In this document: piece after piece, positions 33,898 through 43,244 of the stretch | How the letters are laid out: each line of letters begins with the position of its first letter | Numbering within the stretch: the stretch's first letter is position 1 | NCBI RefSeq assembly: GCF_028368975.1 | Contig: NZ_JAQNDM010000002.1 | Span: 1,798,001-1,862,000 of the forward strand | From: Stigmatella ashevillena | GTDB taxonomy: Bacteria > Myxococcota > Myxococcia > Myxococcales > Myxococcaceae | Length of the DNA stretch: 64,000 nucleotides | Direction of reading: 5' to 3' | Program-made: the position numbers and the translations under genes | Notes under the pieces: generated by a model | The model's input: only the letters and a program-made list of their open reading frames with translations | What the model was told of the DNA's origin: nothing | The model's database searches: none

Positions 33898-33912
33898 CTG
33901 CTTATTCAGCAG
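33898..33912. promoter_or_regulatory. Inverted repeat downstream of the predicted araF promoter
   Basis: CTGCT-TATTC-AGCAG lies in the 5' leader predicted for the araF transcript, about 10-25 bases after the proposed start site. Its position suits a repressor operator or a small hairpin, but 5-bp arms are short and no regulator gene is adjacent. Confidence 0.3.
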
Positions 33913-33930
33913 AAGTCAATCGGCCCGCGG

Positions 33931-33958
33931 AGGGTAGTGCCTGAGATGAATTAGTCAA
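33931..33958 (-). promoter_or_regulatory. Predicted promoter of araFGH
   Basis: On the minus strand TTGACT (33958-33953) and TACCCT (33936-33931) are spaced by 16 bases, in the only sizeable gap (135 bases) between tlyA and araF. The -35 is good, the -10 mediocre. Transcription would start near 33924 with a leader of about 80 bases. Confidence 0.4.
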
Positions 33959-33980
33959 TGGCCACAAACCCAGGGCGTGT

Positions 33981-34721
33981 CTATGGCGCCTCGGCGACGA
34001 GGAGCGCCTCCACGTTGCCGGCGGGCCCGGGCACGGGACAGTCCATCACGCCTCGCACCGCGAGCCCCTGATCCCGGACAAAAGCCGCCACCGCATCAAT
34101 GGCCGCCTGACGGGCCGCCTCATCCCGCACCACGCCCCCCTTGCCAATGTTCTCCCGCCCCACCTCGAACTGCGGCTTCACCAGGGCCACCAGCAGCCCG
34201 CCCGCCTCCAGGAACGGCACCACGGAGGGAAGCACCTGGGTGAGGGAGATGAAGCTCACGTCGATGACGATGACACCGGCCTTCTCGGGCAGATCCTCGG
34301 CGGTGAGGTAGCGCGCGTTGACCCGCTCCCGCGAGCGCACCCGCGCATCGGTCCTGAGCTTCTCGTGGAGCTGGCCATACCCCACATCGATGGCGTGCAC
34401 GCGCAGGGCCCCTTCCTGCAAGAGGCAGTCGGTAAAGCCCCCCGTGCTGGCGCCGATGTCCGCGCCCACCTTGCCCCGCACCTCCAGCCCGAAGCGATCC
34501 ATGGCCGCCTTGAGCTTGAGGCCGCCGCGCGACACATAGGGAAGGACCTCGCCCTTGAGGCGCATCTCTGCTTCCACGGGCACCAGGGCCCCGGGCTTGT
34601 CCACCCGCTGATCGCCCACCACCACCTGACCGGCGAGGATGAGCGCCTGCGCTTTCGTCCGGGACTCGGCCAGGCCCCGCTCCACCACCAGAATGTCCAG
34701 GCGCTCCTTCCGAAGCTTCAT
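33981..34721 (-). CDS. tlyA: TlyA-family rRNA 2'-O-methyltransferase
   Basis: A 246-residue protein: an N-terminal S4 RNA-binding domain (RLDILVVERGLAESRTKAQA, about 6-60) followed by an FtsJ-like methyltransferase with the SAM site VGADIGASTGGFTDC and the motif VIVIDVSFISL. TlyA proteins 2'-O-methylate 16S and/or 23S rRNA and were earlier called hemolysins. The ATG overlaps the dxs stop (ATGA). The order xseA-xseB-ispA-dxs-tlyA is widespread in bacteria, which supports the call. Confidence 0.92.
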   Translation of the reverse strand: MKLRKERLDILVVERGLAESRTKAQALILAGQVVVGDQRVDKPGALVPVEAEMRLKGEVLPYVSRGGLKLKAAMDRFGLEVRGKVGADIGASTGGFTDCLLQEGALRVHAIDVGYGQLHEKLRTDARVRSRERVNARYLTAEDLPEKAGVIVIDVSFISLTQVLPSVVPFLEAGGLLVALVKPQFEVGRENIGKGGVVRDEAARQAAIDAVAAFVRDQGLAVRGVMDCPVPGPAGNVEALLVAEAP

Positions 34722-36469
34722 CGTCCCATCTCCAGCAGGGCCCTCCCGGCACGCCGCATGCCCGCGGCGTCCAGCCCCAGCTCCGCGCGCTGTGCCCGCG
34801 CATCTCCGTGCGGAATGAAGGCATCGGGCATGCCCATCAGCCGGACGCGCGGGGAGCATCCCTGCGCGGCATAGAGCTCCAGCACCGCGCTTCCCAGACC
34901 GCCGCGCGTCGTCCCCTCTTCCACCACCACCACATGCCCACACGCCGCGGCTTCCAGCAGGGCAGGCTCATCCAAAGGGCTCACCCATCGCGGATCCAAC
35001 ACGCTCCAGCCGGGCTCGGCGCGAGCGGCCTCCAGCGCGGCCAGGGCCAACGGCCCCAGCGCCACCAGGGTGAGCCGCGGCGCCGCGGCCCGGAGCAACC
35101 AGCGGGCGCCCTGGACGGGGCTCGTCCCGGCGGCGTGCAGTTCGGGAGGCATCCCTGGCAGGGTGCCCCGGGGGAAGCGGATGGCACTGGGGCCTGGGGC
35201 CGCGAGCGCGGCGGCCAGCAGGGGTGCCAAGTCCTCGCCCACCACGGGCGCCATCAAGGCCAACCCGGGCAACGCCCGGAGGGAGGAGAGATCATACGTC
35301 CCCTGGTGCGTGGCTCCATCCGCTCCCACCAGTCCCGCGCGGTCCACCGCGAAGAGAACGGGGAGCCCCGGCAGGCACACGTCGTGGACCACCTGGTCGA
35401 ACGCGCGCTGCAGGAAGGTGGAGTAGATGACGCACACAGGCCGGGCCCCCGCAGCGGCCAGCCCCGCGCAGAAGGTGACGGCGTGCTGCTCGGCGATCCC
35501 CACATCGTGCACACGGTCCGGGTAACGGGCCTTCAAGTCCACCAGCGCGGAGCCCTCCAGCATGGCGGGCGTCACCACCACCACGCGAGGGTCCACCGCC
35601 ATCGCATCGTCGAGGGCGGCGGCAAAAGCCTCGCTGAAGGTGCGCTGGCCTCCGCGCGAGCGCACCAGCTTTCCATCCCGCCACTCGTAGGGGCCCATGG
35701 CGTGGCCGCGCGTCTGCACGTCCGCCTCCGCGGGAGGAAAACCACGCCCCTTCTGGGTCATCGCGTGCACCACCACCGGCCGCGAGGAGTTGCGCGCCTC
35801 GCGCAGCGCCTTCAGCAGCGCCCCCAGGTCGTGTCCGTCCACGGGCCCCAGATAGGTGAAGCCCAGGCCCTCGAAGAAGGCCCGGGCCTCCCGGGTCCGC
35901 AGCAGCGCGGGAATGGCCCCCACGTTGGCCGAAATGGACATCTGGTTGTCGTTGAGCAGCACCACCAGGGGCAGGTGCGAACCGCCCGCGTTGTTGAGGC
36001 CCTCGAAGGAGAGTCCTCCGGTGAGCGCGCCATCGCCCAGCACGGCCACCACGTGCCCAGTCCGGCCCATCAGGCGCTTGCCCTCGAGCATTCCCAGCCC
36101 AGCCGAGACGGCGGTGCAGGAATGGCCCGCGGCGAGCGCATCCAATGGGCTCTCGCGCGGATCCAGAAAGGGCGCGATGCCCCCGGCCTGCCGGAGCGTG
36201 CCCATGCGCTCGCGCCTGCCCGTGAGCAGTTTGTGCGCGTAGGCCTGGTGCCCCACATCGAAGAGGATGGAATCCTGCGGGGAGTGGAAGACGCGGTGAA
36301 GCGCCACCACCAGCTCCACGGCCCCCAACGAGGCCCCCAGGTGGCCGCCCACCCGGCCACACACGGTGATGATCTCCTCCCGGAGCTCCTCGCACAGCCG
36401 CGGCAGTTCGGACTCGGGAAGACTCCGGACGTCCGCGGGCGAGTGAATTCGCGGGAGGAGCCCCGTCAC
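34718..36469 (-). CDS. dxs: 1-Deoxy-D-xylulose-5-phosphate synthase Dxs
   Basis: Thiamine-diphosphate enzyme joining pyruvate and glyceraldehyde 3-phosphate, the entry step of the MEP isoprenoid pathway. It has the ThDP/Mg motif GDGALTGGLSFEGLNNAG (about 145-162), the early FDVGHQAYAHKLLTGR and the transketolase-like central DVGIAEQHAVTFCAG. At 583 residues it is somewhat shorter than the usual ~620. GTG 36469 overlaps the ispA stop (GTGA). Together with ispA it feeds FPP to quinones, and plausibly to the squalene/sterol locus in this window. Confidence 0.93.
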   Translation of the reverse strand: MTGLLPRIHSPADVRSLPESELPRLCEELREEIITVCGRVGGHLGASLGAVELVVALHRVFHSPQDSILFDVGHQAYAHKLLTGRRERMGTLRQAGGIAPFLDPRESPLDALAAGHSCTAVSAGLGMLEGKRLMGRTGHVVAVLGDGALTGGLSFEGLNNAGGSHLPLVVLLNDNQMSISANVGAIPALLRTREARAFFEGLGFTYLGPVDGHDLGALLKALREARNSSRPVVVHAMTQKGRGFPPAEADVQTRGHAMGPYEWRDGKLVRSRGGQRTFSEAFAAALDDAMAVDPRVVVVTPAMLEGSALVDLKARYPDRVHDVGIAEQHAVTFCAGLAAAGARPVCVIYSTFLQRAFDQVVHDVCLPGLPVLFAVDRAGLVGADGATHQGTYDLSSLRALPGLALMAPVVGEDLAPLLAAALAAPGPSAIRFPRGTLPGMPPELHAAGTSPVQGARWLLRAAAPRLTLVALGPLALAALEAARAEPGWSVLDPRWVSPLDEPALLEAAACGHVVVVEEGTTRGGLGSAVLELYAAQGCSPRVRLMGMPDAFIPHGDARAQRAELGLDAAGMRRAGRALLEMGR

Positions 36470-37359
36470 GACCTCCGCTCCACCACGTAGCGGGCGAGCG
36501 CCGCCAGCGGGCCGCCCGCCCCTTCCAGGGGTTCCACGGCGGCCACCGCCTCCGCCACCTTGTCCGCAGCCAGCTTCCGGGAAGCCTCCAGCCCCACCAC
36601 CGCCGGGAAGGTGAAGCGGCCGGCCGCCGAGTCCGCTCCCACGGGCTTGCCCATGTCCTCGGCGGTCGCCGTCACATCCAGGATGTCATCGGCGATCTGA
36701 AAGGCCAGACCGATGGCCTCGCCATACGTGGTCGCCCGGGCCAGCGTCTCCGCGTTGCCCCCAGCGCCCAGCACGCCCATGCGGCACGCGACACGCAGCA
36801 GCGCCCCGGTCTTCATCCGGTGCAAACGCAGGAGATAGTCCAGGTGGGCTGGCCGGTCCTCGGCGACATCCAGCACCTGCCCCCCCACCATGCCTGCTGC
36901 TCCCGCGGCCCGGGCCAGCTCGCCACACAGCAGGCCACGGACCGGTTCGGGCCCCGAGCCCACCAGCGCGAAGGCTTCCGTGAGGAGCGCGTCCCCGGCA
37001 AGCAGCGCCATGCCCTCGCCATACACTTTGTGGTTGGTGGGCCGGCCCCGGCGCAGATCGTCGTTGTCCATGGACGGCAGGTCGTCATGCACCAACGAGT
37101 AGGTGTGGATGTACTCCACCGCGCACGCGGCATCCTCGACCGGGGCCAACGACGTGCTCTGCTGGGAGGTGGTGTCCGCGAACGTCAGGCACAACACCGG
37201 CCGCACCCGCTTTCCACCTGCCAGCAACGAGTAGCGCATGGCCTCCGCCAGGCGCGGAGGCGTCCCCGAGGGCTCCAGCCGGTCCGCGCGCGACTTCAGC
37301 AGGGCCTCCACGCGCGCCTGCTGGGTGGCCAGAAAGGACTCCAAGTGAAAGGTGCTCAT
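36466..37359 (-). CDS. ispA: Polyprenyl synthetase IspA (geranyl/farnesyl diphosphate synthase)
   Basis: A 297-residue all-helical prenyltransferase. Both Asp-rich motifs are clear: the first, DDLPSMDNDDLRRG (about 92-105, with the two-residue insertion typical of bacterial short-chain enzymes), and the second, FQIADDILD. The pattern upstream of the first motif (VEYIHTYSLVHDD) suits FPP synthase, though chain length is inferred. FPP is the substrate of the squalene synthase at 20721-21770. It overlaps the response-regulator stop by 4 bases. Confidence 0.9.
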   Translation of the reverse strand: MSTFHLESFLATQQARVEALLKSRADRLEPSGTPPRLAEAMRYSLLAGGKRVRPVLCLTFADTTSQQSTSLAPVEDAACAVEYIHTYSLVHDDLPSMDNDDLRRGRPTNHKVYGEGMALLAGDALLTEAFALVGSGPEPVRGLLCGELARAAGAAGMVGGQVLDVAEDRPAHLDYLLRLHRMKTGALLRVACRMGVLGAGGNAETLARATTYGEAIGLAFQIADDILDVTATAEDMGKPVGADSAAGRFTFPAVVGLEASRKLAADKVAEAVAAVEPLEGAGGPLAALARYVVERRS

Positions 37360-37754
37360 GAACGTTCCCCTTCCTCGGACTCCGACACAGGTATCAACGC
37401 ACGGATGCGGTTGATGAGCTTGTTGAGATCCAAGGGTTTGACGAAGTAGTCAGCGGCCCCCGCGTCCATCCCGCGGCGCCGGTCCTCCGGCTCGCCTCGG
37501 CCGCTGATGAAGATGACGGGGATGTCGCGGAAGCTCTCATTCTTCTTCACGGCCTTGCACAGCTCGAAACCATCGATCCAGGACATGTTCACGTCCAGGA
37601 GGATGAGGTGCGGGCGCCGCAGTTGCAGCGAGGAGATCAACCGCAGCCCGTTGGCCGCGCTCGACACCTCGAAGTTTTCGCTCTCGAGGGCCAACGCGAG
37701 CAGCTCTCGTGTATCGCGATCGTCATCAACGATGATGATTCTGGGCTTCTCCAT
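37356..37754 (-). CDS. Single-domain response regulator
   Basis: About 132 residues, almost entirely a receiver domain: IIIVDDDRDTRELL at the N-terminus, phospho-acceptor Asp in LILLDVNMSWIDGFE, Thr/Ser position in VIFISGRGE and the late Lys in DYFVKPLDLNKL. No output domain, so it probably signals by protein contact. The start is taken at ATG 37754 because GGGAG precedes it by 4 bases and the domain starts at once. ATG 37778, overlapping the xseB stop (TGATG), is an alternative. Its kinase is not identifiable here. Confidence 0.85.
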   Translation of the reverse strand: MEKPRIIIVDDDRDTRELLALALESENFEVSSAANGLRLISSLQLRRPHLILLDVNMSWIDGFELCKAVKKNESFRDIPVIFISGRGEPEDRRRGMDAGAADYFVKPLDLNKLINRIRALIPVSESEEGERS

Positions 37755-37777
37755 GGCGCTCCCAAGAGAGGCTTCCA

Positions 37778-38104
37778 TCAAAACGGGACATCATCTTCCG
37801 GGGGAGCCTTCGCGGCGGAGGGCTTCGGGGCCGCCGCGGAGGGCGGACGATTGCCCGGGGCCAGGGGGGCGATGGTTTCCCGTCCCTCCTCGTCCACCAG
37901 GAGTTGCTCGATGCGCTGCTCGGCCTCGTTGAGGAGCTTTTCACCCCGGCGAACCAGTCGAATGCCTTCCTCGAACGCCTTGAGCGACTCCTCGAGCGAC
38001 AGGGAGCCCCCCTCCAGCTTCACCACCATCGCCTCCAACCGGGCGACCACATCCCCGTACTGCTCCGGTGCTGGCTCCTCCACCACCTTGCCTGCCTTCG
38101 CCAC
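37778..38104 (-). CDS. xseB: Exodeoxyribonuclease VII small subunit XseB
   Basis: A 108-residue protein whose helical core (YGDVVARLEAMVVKLEGGSL and SLEESLKAFEEGIRLVRRGE) is the XseB fold, followed by an extra Pro/Ala-rich tail ending EDDVPF. It partners XseA in degrading single-stranded DNA. GTG 38104 is the start, with GGAGGAG 6 bases upstream; longer frames add non-family residues. It lies 84 bases after the xseA stop. Confidence 0.88.
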   Translation of the reverse strand: MAKAGKVVEEPAPEQYGDVVARLEAMVVKLEGGSLSLEESLKAFEEGIRLVRRGEKLLNEAEQRIEQLLVDEEGRETIAPLAPGNRPPSAAAPKPSAAKAPPEDDVPF

Positions 38105-38188
38105 GTCCGACTCCTCCACCACCGTGAAGATTGGGCGCGTGACTCTAGAAGACCCCCTCGCCCGGAGCCAGCCTGGACTGTGCACGCC

Positions 38189-39916
38189 TCAGCAGTCCGT
38201 CGGCCCGTTCACAGCCGTGACGGTGGCCTCGATCTCCTCGCACCCTTCGAGCGTTCGGGCGCTGTTGTGGGCGAACTTGATTCCCAGCGCCATGCCGAGC
38301 TGCACGTCGGTGATGGAACGCACCACCGCCCCATCACTCTTCCGGAAGGCGACCGCGTACCCCCGGGACATGACCTTCAGGGGGCTCAGCGCATCCAACT
38401 GGGCCGCCAGCCGCTGGAAACGGCCCTGGGACTCGGAGAGGACCTGCTCCTGGAGGGCAAGCAAGCGGGCCTTGTGGGCACTCACCCGGGCGCGCTCCGC
38501 CGCCACCCGGAGTGTCGGCGAGGCCCGCTCCAACCCGAGCCGCCCCCGGGCCAGCTCCGCCCGCCGGGTGGCGACCCCTAGACGCAGGGCCTCCTGAAGC
38601 CGGGCGGCCAGCCGCAGCAGGTGGGCCCGCTGCTCTCCCAGCCGGGTCTGGGGGCGCGCCCGCTGAAGCCGCTCTTGCAGCGCCCGGAGCCCCTCCCGCT
38701 TCGTCCGCAGCGCGGGCCGCAGCGCGCGCATCATCTCCTCGAGCTGCTCGGACAGGTGCAGGCGCTCCTGGCCCAAGCGCCTGCGCGGATCCACCAGCCG
38801 CCCGGCCAGGTGTCCCTGCCGTTCGCGCAACTCCAACAGCCTGCGCTCCGCCGCTTGGCGCAAGCGCGCGGCGTGGGTGTCCAGCGTCAGCTCCAGATCG
38901 CTCAGCACCGGGGCCAGTCGCTCCGCCGCGGCGCTCGGCGTGGGGGCCCGGAAGTCCGCCACGAAGTCCGCGATGGTGAAGTCGATCTCGTGCCCGATGG
39001 CCGACACCACCGGCACCGGGGAGGCATGGATGGCCCGCGCAACGGCCTCCTCGTTGAACGTCCAGAGGTCCTCGACCGAGCCGCCTCCCCGCGTCACCAC
39101 GATGACGTCCACGTCCGTGCGGCCCAGGCGCGCGATGGCCCGGGCCACCTCGGGAGCAGACCCCTCCCCTTGCACGCGCGCATCGCACAGCAGCACGCTC
39201 ATGCGGGGGTGGCGCGAGGACAACACGCGCAGGAAGTCTTGCAGCGCCGCGCCCGTGCGGCTCGTCACCACGCCGATGCGCCGGGGCAGGAAAGGCAGTG
39301 GACGGGGCGGGCGGATGCGGCGGCTTCCGATGAGCCCCTCGGCCGCCAGCCGCTCCTTGAGCTGCTCGAAGGCCAGCGCGAGCGCCCCCTCGCCGACGGG
39401 CTCCAACTTCTGGACGATGAGGCTGTAGCGCCCCTGGGGGGCGTACACGTCCACGCTGCCCTCGGCTACCACCTCCAACCCATCCCGCAGGGCAAACCGC
39501 AGCCGGGAGGCCTGAGAGGCCCACACCTTGGCATCGATGGAGGCTTCCACGTCCTTCAAGGAGAAATAGAGGTGGCCCCGCGCGTTGGCGCCGCGAAACC
39601 CTGAGACTTCGCCCCGCACGATGACCCGCGGGTAACGGGACTCGATCGTCTCCTTGAGCTGGCGCGTCAGGTCGCCCACCGACAGCACGGCGCGCGAGAC
39701 GCGGGCCGGGGCTCCCGGCAGTGGCGGCAGGGGAGAAGACACCTCGGTCCTTTCAGCAGCGGCCGCCAAGGGCACTTCCGCCCCGGCGGCTTTTCCAGCA
39801 GGGGACACTTTCCCGGAGGAGCCTTCCGCGGTCAGGGGCGTGAGGACACCGAACAGATCCCCCTGCTCCACCCCGGTGGGCGGCCCTTCGCCCACGGTCC
39901 CCCGGCGCCGCTTCAT
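38189..39916 (-). CDS. xseA: Exodeoxyribonuclease VII large subunit XseA
   Basis: A 575-residue nuclease subunit. About 75 N-terminal residues are a Pro/Ala-rich extension not usual in the family. Then come the OB-fold (VRGEVSGFRGANARGHLYFS), the catalytic region (RRIGVVTSRTGAALQDFLRV, VIVVTRGGGSVEDLW, SAIGHEIDFTIADFVADFRAPTPS), a long Arg/Leu/Glu coiled-coil stretch (about 330-500), and the C-terminal MSRGYAVAF. With XseB it processes ssDNA in repair. Its ATG overlaps the stop of the FHA-TPR gene. Confidence 0.92.
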   Translation of the reverse strand: MKRRRGTVGEGPPTGVEQGDLFGVLTPLTAEGSSGKVSPAGKAAGAEVPLAAAAERTEVSSPLPPLPGAPARVSRAVLSVGDLTRQLKETIESRYPRVIVRGEVSGFRGANARGHLYFSLKDVEASIDAKVWASQASRLRFALRDGLEVVAEGSVDVYAPQGRYSLIVQKLEPVGEGALALAFEQLKERLAAEGLIGSRRIRPPRPLPFLPRRIGVVTSRTGAALQDFLRVLSSRHPRMSVLLCDARVQGEGSAPEVARAIARLGRTDVDVIVVTRGGGSVEDLWTFNEEAVARAIHASPVPVVSAIGHEIDFTIADFVADFRAPTPSAAAERLAPVLSDLELTLDTHAARLRQAAERRLLELRERQGHLAGRLVDPRRRLGQERLHLSEQLEEMMRALRPALRTKREGLRALQERLQRARPQTRLGEQRAHLLRLAARLQEALRLGVATRRAELARGRLGLERASPTLRVAAERARVSAHKARLLALQEQVLSESQGRFQRLAAQLDALSPLKVMSRGYAVAFRKSDGAVVRSITDVQLGMALGIKFAHNSARTLEGCEEIEATVTAVNGPTDC

Positions 39917-41658
39917 TTGGAGATCTTCTCGAGCCAGGTCTTCGCCTTCCCGTGCGTCTCATCGTCCGAGGGAGTCATCGCGATGACCTCCTTGAACTTC
40001 GGGATGGCGTCCTCGGGGTTGGCGTCCTTGAGGGCATAGGCCTGCATGTAGATGTCCTTCGCCTTGACCCTCAAGTCATTGAGCAGGTTGGAGGCCCCCA
40101 CATGGCCCGGGTCCGCCTGGAGCGTCCGGCGCGCATATTCCACGGCCCGTGCCCACTGGCCCGAGGTCTTCGCGCTCGAGGCGCTCTTGTAGAAAATGTT
40201 CGCCGCGCGCGTGCCAGCATTCCGGGCCATGGTGCTCGGACCCCGGCCTTCGGTGATCTCCTTGTCCAGCGACAGCAGGCGCGCCAACCCCTTGGCATCC
40301 AAGTCCTCCAGACGCTTGTAGAGGGAGCCAAACTCCGTCATGTCCTTGAGGATGGCCTTGCACCTGGGCGCCTTGGCGACGCACGCATTGATGAGGGCCA
40401 CCGCGCCGGACAGGTCTCCATCGACGAAGCGGGTCACCCCCTGCTCCCACGGCTTGCCAGGGTTGGGCGGGGGCGGAGGCGGAGGCGGACGGTCCCGGAT
40501 CTCGATGAGCCGCACCGCCTCCTCGTTGAGCAGCTTGGCATCGCGGTGCGACTCGAAGGCCCGCAGCACATCGTCGGTGATGCGCTTGGCCTCATCCAAC
40601 TGCTTCTGATCGAGCAGCTTGCGCGCCTCGCGCGACTGCGCATCGCCCGCGTCCCGCAGGTTGCGCTTCAACACGCTCACCTGCTCGAACATCTGCGTGT
40701 CCTGGGTGACCTTGTCCAGCTCGGCCTTGGTCACGCCCAGCTTCTTCTCCTTCAGCGCGTCGGTCGCCGCCGCGAGGTGCTTCTGGTTCGGAATCTCCTT
40801 CTCGGCCCGGTCCAGGTAGTCCTTCAGACCTCCCATCTCGGGCTCGAGCGCCTGAAGCTCCAGCAACTTGTCGCGGGCCTCGGTCCACCGGCCCTCGCGC
40901 ACCATGTTCTTCGCATCCTGGAAGATGGCGCCCAACTGGGCCCTGCGGTCAGCCTCGAGGCGCGCCTGGTTCTGCCGCTGGGCGGCGAGCTTGCCTTGAC
41001 GGACCTGCAAGGCCACGAGCCCCAGCACCGCCAACAGGGCCACGCCACCAATGGCCCCCATGATGAGCTTCTTCTTGCGCGCCTCCTGCGGGTCCACTGC
41101 CTTGGGCGGCGTCGCCCGGGCCGACCGGACGCGCTCAGGCCGAGACGACGAGGCGCTCGCGGGCCCCGCCGAGGGACGCGGCCGGGAGGGCGAAGGCGCC
41201 ACCGGCACCATCATCGTCGAGTTCGCCATGTCGGCGAACGTCACCTCGGTATCCCCCAGGGTGACGATGTCTCCGTTGGCCAGCGACACCTCCTCGGTGA
41301 TCTGCTCGCCATTGACCAGGGTGCCGTTGCCTGAGCCCAGATCGCTCACCACCCACCCGCTGTCCACCCGGCGCAGCAAGATGTGGTTGCGCGAGACGGA
41401 GGAGTCCTGGATGCAGATGGCCGCTTCCTTCGAGCGCCCGACGACGTACTCGTCCTCGAGCAGCACGAACTCCTCGCCCTCCATGGGCCCAGCGGAGACC
41501 ACCAGCTTGTACCCGTTGGAGGACCGGGGAGGTGTCCGGACGGGCGCCGACGTCCCCGTCCTTCGCACGGGCCGCTGAGGCGCATCCCCACCAGAGGAGC
41601 CGCCAGAGGAGCCGCCTGAAGCCGAGGGCCTTCTGCGTGCCGGGGGAGGGTTCGACAT
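39913..41658 (-). CDS. FHA-domain protein with TM helix and TPR-like C-terminus
   Basis: A 581-residue protein. A Ser/Gly/Arg-rich start is followed by an FHA domain (about 40-140; YVVGRSKEAAICIQDSSVSR and GSGNGTLVNG are the phosphothreonine-binding loops), a Pro/Ser linker and one transmembrane helix (LIMGAIGGVALLAVLGLVAL, about 195-215). A helical region with TPR-like repeats, ending TPSDDETHGKAKTWLEK, completes it. It probably reads Ser/Thr-kinase phosphorylation at the inner membrane for the adjacent Tad-type machinery; kinase and partner are not shown. It is translationally coupled to xseA. Confidence 0.82.
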   Translation of the reverse strand: MSNPPPARRRPSASGGSSGGSSGGDAPQRPVRRTGTSAPVRTPPRSSNGYKLVVSAGPMEGEEFVLLEDEYVVGRSKEAAICIQDSSVSRNHILLRRVDSGWVVSDLGSGNGTLVNGEQITEEVSLANGDIVTLGDTEVTFADMANSTMMVPVAPSPSRPRPSAGPASASSSRPERVRSARATPPKAVDPQEARKKKLIMGAIGGVALLAVLGLVALQVRQGKLAAQRQNQARLEADRRAQLGAIFQDAKNMVREGRWTEARDKLLELQALEPEMGGLKDYLDRAEKEIPNQKHLAAATDALKEKKLGVTKAELDKVTQDTQMFEQVSVLKRNLRDAGDAQSREARKLLDQKQLDEAKRITDDVLRAFESHRDAKLLNEEAVRLIEIRDRPPPPPPPPNPGKPWEQGVTRFVDGDLSGAVALINACVAKAPRCKAILKDMTEFGSLYKRLEDLDAKGLARLLSLDKEITEGRGPSTMARNAGTRAANIFYKSASSAKTSGQWARAVEYARRTLQADPGHVGASNLLNDLRVKAKDIYMQAYALKDANPEDAIPKFKEVIAMTPSDDETHGKAKTWLEKISK

Positions 41659-41696
41659 GATGAGCCACCACTTCCTGCAAAGACGGGGGTACGAGC

Positions 41697-43241
41697 CTAC
41701 ATCGGCAGGCCGTACTGGAGAGCCTTCTCGATCACAAGATTGTGGCAGCGATGCTCGGTAGTAGGGAAGCGCCTCTTGACTTCCTCCACGGTTGCCCGAG
41801 CCCGGTCGCCATCCCGGAATTGCACGCTGCGCTGGAAATCGAGCACCAACCGGCGGCACTGGTGGTCCAACTCAGCGCCCGTCCGCAGGAGTGCATGGCG
41901 GACGTCCTGGTAGAACTCCGGCTTCTCCTCCAGCGCCTCCAGGGTGAGCCAGGCGGAGCGGTAGTACTTCCAGGCCTTGAAGAGGTTGTCCGAGCCCACA
42001 TCCCTCAGCCCGTAGAAGCGCAGCCCCTGGCTGTCCTCCTGGCGAGCCTTGGCCAGCAGCTGCTCGGAGGGCAACTCGGGCACGGGGATGACCTCCACAT
42101 ACACATTCCAGATCTGCCACCCCTCTCGCGCCGGAGGATTGCGGACGTTGTCGAAGACGATCTGGTTGAGCTCGCTGCGCTTGAGGAGCGGAATGGCGAG
42201 GATCTGCTCGATCTCCCGCTCGGCGGAGGTGGTGGTATCGGGAGGAACCCAGCCTTGCTGAACCCCATTGAGGCTGATGCTCACCTCCTCCTGGGAAACA
42301 TCGCTGGCCTGGTAATGCAACACGACCACCGCGCGGGTGGGCGACACGAACTCGAAATCGAACGCCTTGAGGTCGGAGCGCGTCCAGACCACCCCCTCGC
42401 CCAGCCCGAAGGAATCCGGCAGGGGACTCAGGCTCAAGACCGAAGGCTCCGGGCCCAAGGGACGCAGGGTGCCGTCAGGCCGGAACACCGACAGCAGCAT
42501 CACCGCGAGCGTCCCCACGAGAAGCCCCGCCCCCACGCCCACAGCCACCTTGCCCCTGGGAGACAGCCCAGCCCAGCCCAGCCGAAGCTGGCCTCCGAGC
42601 GTTTTCCCCATCTGCCGACGGAGGCGGGCCCGCTCAGCGGCGGACAGCGCCCCAGCCACCGGCTTCGGCAAAGCGCGCGGGGGGGCCTGCACGGGGGGCC
42701 GGGCAACCCGCAGCGGCAGGGGCATTTCAATGAGGGTGGGCGCGTTCCCGGGGAGTTTGGAGGAACTCGCCGGAAGCGCCGGAATCGCCACCTCTTCGGT
42801 GACGGCGCGGTGCGGGCCCGTGTCCTCCGCCTCGATGACCCGCATCTCCTGCTCGGTCTGGGCGCGGGTCAACCGGGCGCCGGGGCGCCCTCCCCTGCTC
42901 GGAGGGGCACCTGCCCGAACAGGCTCCACGGGGCGGGGCGCGGCCAGCGGGGTGAAGACGAACTCCACGGGCCCCACCACGAGCCGGTCGCCGCCACGCA
43001 GCTCCTGCTCCTTGTCCCGTGAGAGAGGCCTGCCGTTGTGGAGGGTTCCGTTCGCGCTGCCCAGCTCCGTCACGAAGTGACGGCCTCCCCGGGAGGCGAT
43101 GCGCAGGTGGCGCCGGGAAACCCCCTGCTCGTGCAGGACGATCTCGTTCTCGGCGGCACGGCCGATCCGTACCTCATCTTCCTCGAAGGAGATCTCCTGC
43201 CCTTCCTGGGGCCCTCTCGCGATGAGCAGCCGGACCCCCAG
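41697..43241 (-). CDS. FHA-domain membrane protein, apparently initiated at CTG
   Basis: About 514 residues. The frame opens immediately after the tadC stop, and no ATG, GTG or TTG precedes the FHA domain (IGRAAENEIVLHEQGVSRRH and GSANGTLHNG). The only sensibly placed initiator is CTG 43241, 6 bases after GGAGGA. Beginning at GTG 43073 would cut the FHA fold in half. A Pro-rich linker, a TM helix (VAVGVGAGLLVGTLAVMLLS) and a C-terminal beta/alpha domain of about 240 residues (QASDVSQEEVSISLNGVQQG) follow. This last part is also found in other Tad-associated FHA proteins as far as I can tell; its function is unknown. Confidence 0.75.
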   Translation of the reverse strand: MGVRLLIARGPQEGQEISFEEDEVRIGRAAENEIVLHEQGVSRRHLRIASRGGRHFVTELGSANGTLHNGRPLSRDKEQELRGGDRLVVGPVEFVFTPLAAPRPVEPVRAGAPPSRGGRPGARLTRAQTEQEMRVIEAEDTGPHRAVTEEVAIPALPASSSKLPGNAPTLIEMPLPLRVARPPVQAPPRALPKPVAGALSAAERARLRRQMGKTLGGQLRLGWAGLSPRGKVAVGVGAGLLVGTLAVMLLSVFRPDGTLRPLGPEPSVLSLSPLPDSFGLGEGVVWTRSDLKAFDFEFVSPTRAVVVLHYQASDVSQEEVSISLNGVQQGWVPPDTTTSAEREIEQILAIPLLKRSELNQIVFDNVRNPPAREGWQIWNVYVEVIPVPELPSEQLLAKARQEDSQGLRFYGLRDVGSDNLFKAWKYYRSAWLTLEALEEKPEFYQDVRHALLRTGAELDHQCRRLVLDFQRSVQFRDGDRARATVEEVKRRFPTTEHRCHNLVIEKALQYGLPM

Positions 43242-43244
43242 GGC

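Noticed and set aside
38104-38185. Longer xseB starting at 38185
   Set aside because: The added 27 residues are unlike the family, and GTG 38104 has GGAGGAG at ideal spacing.
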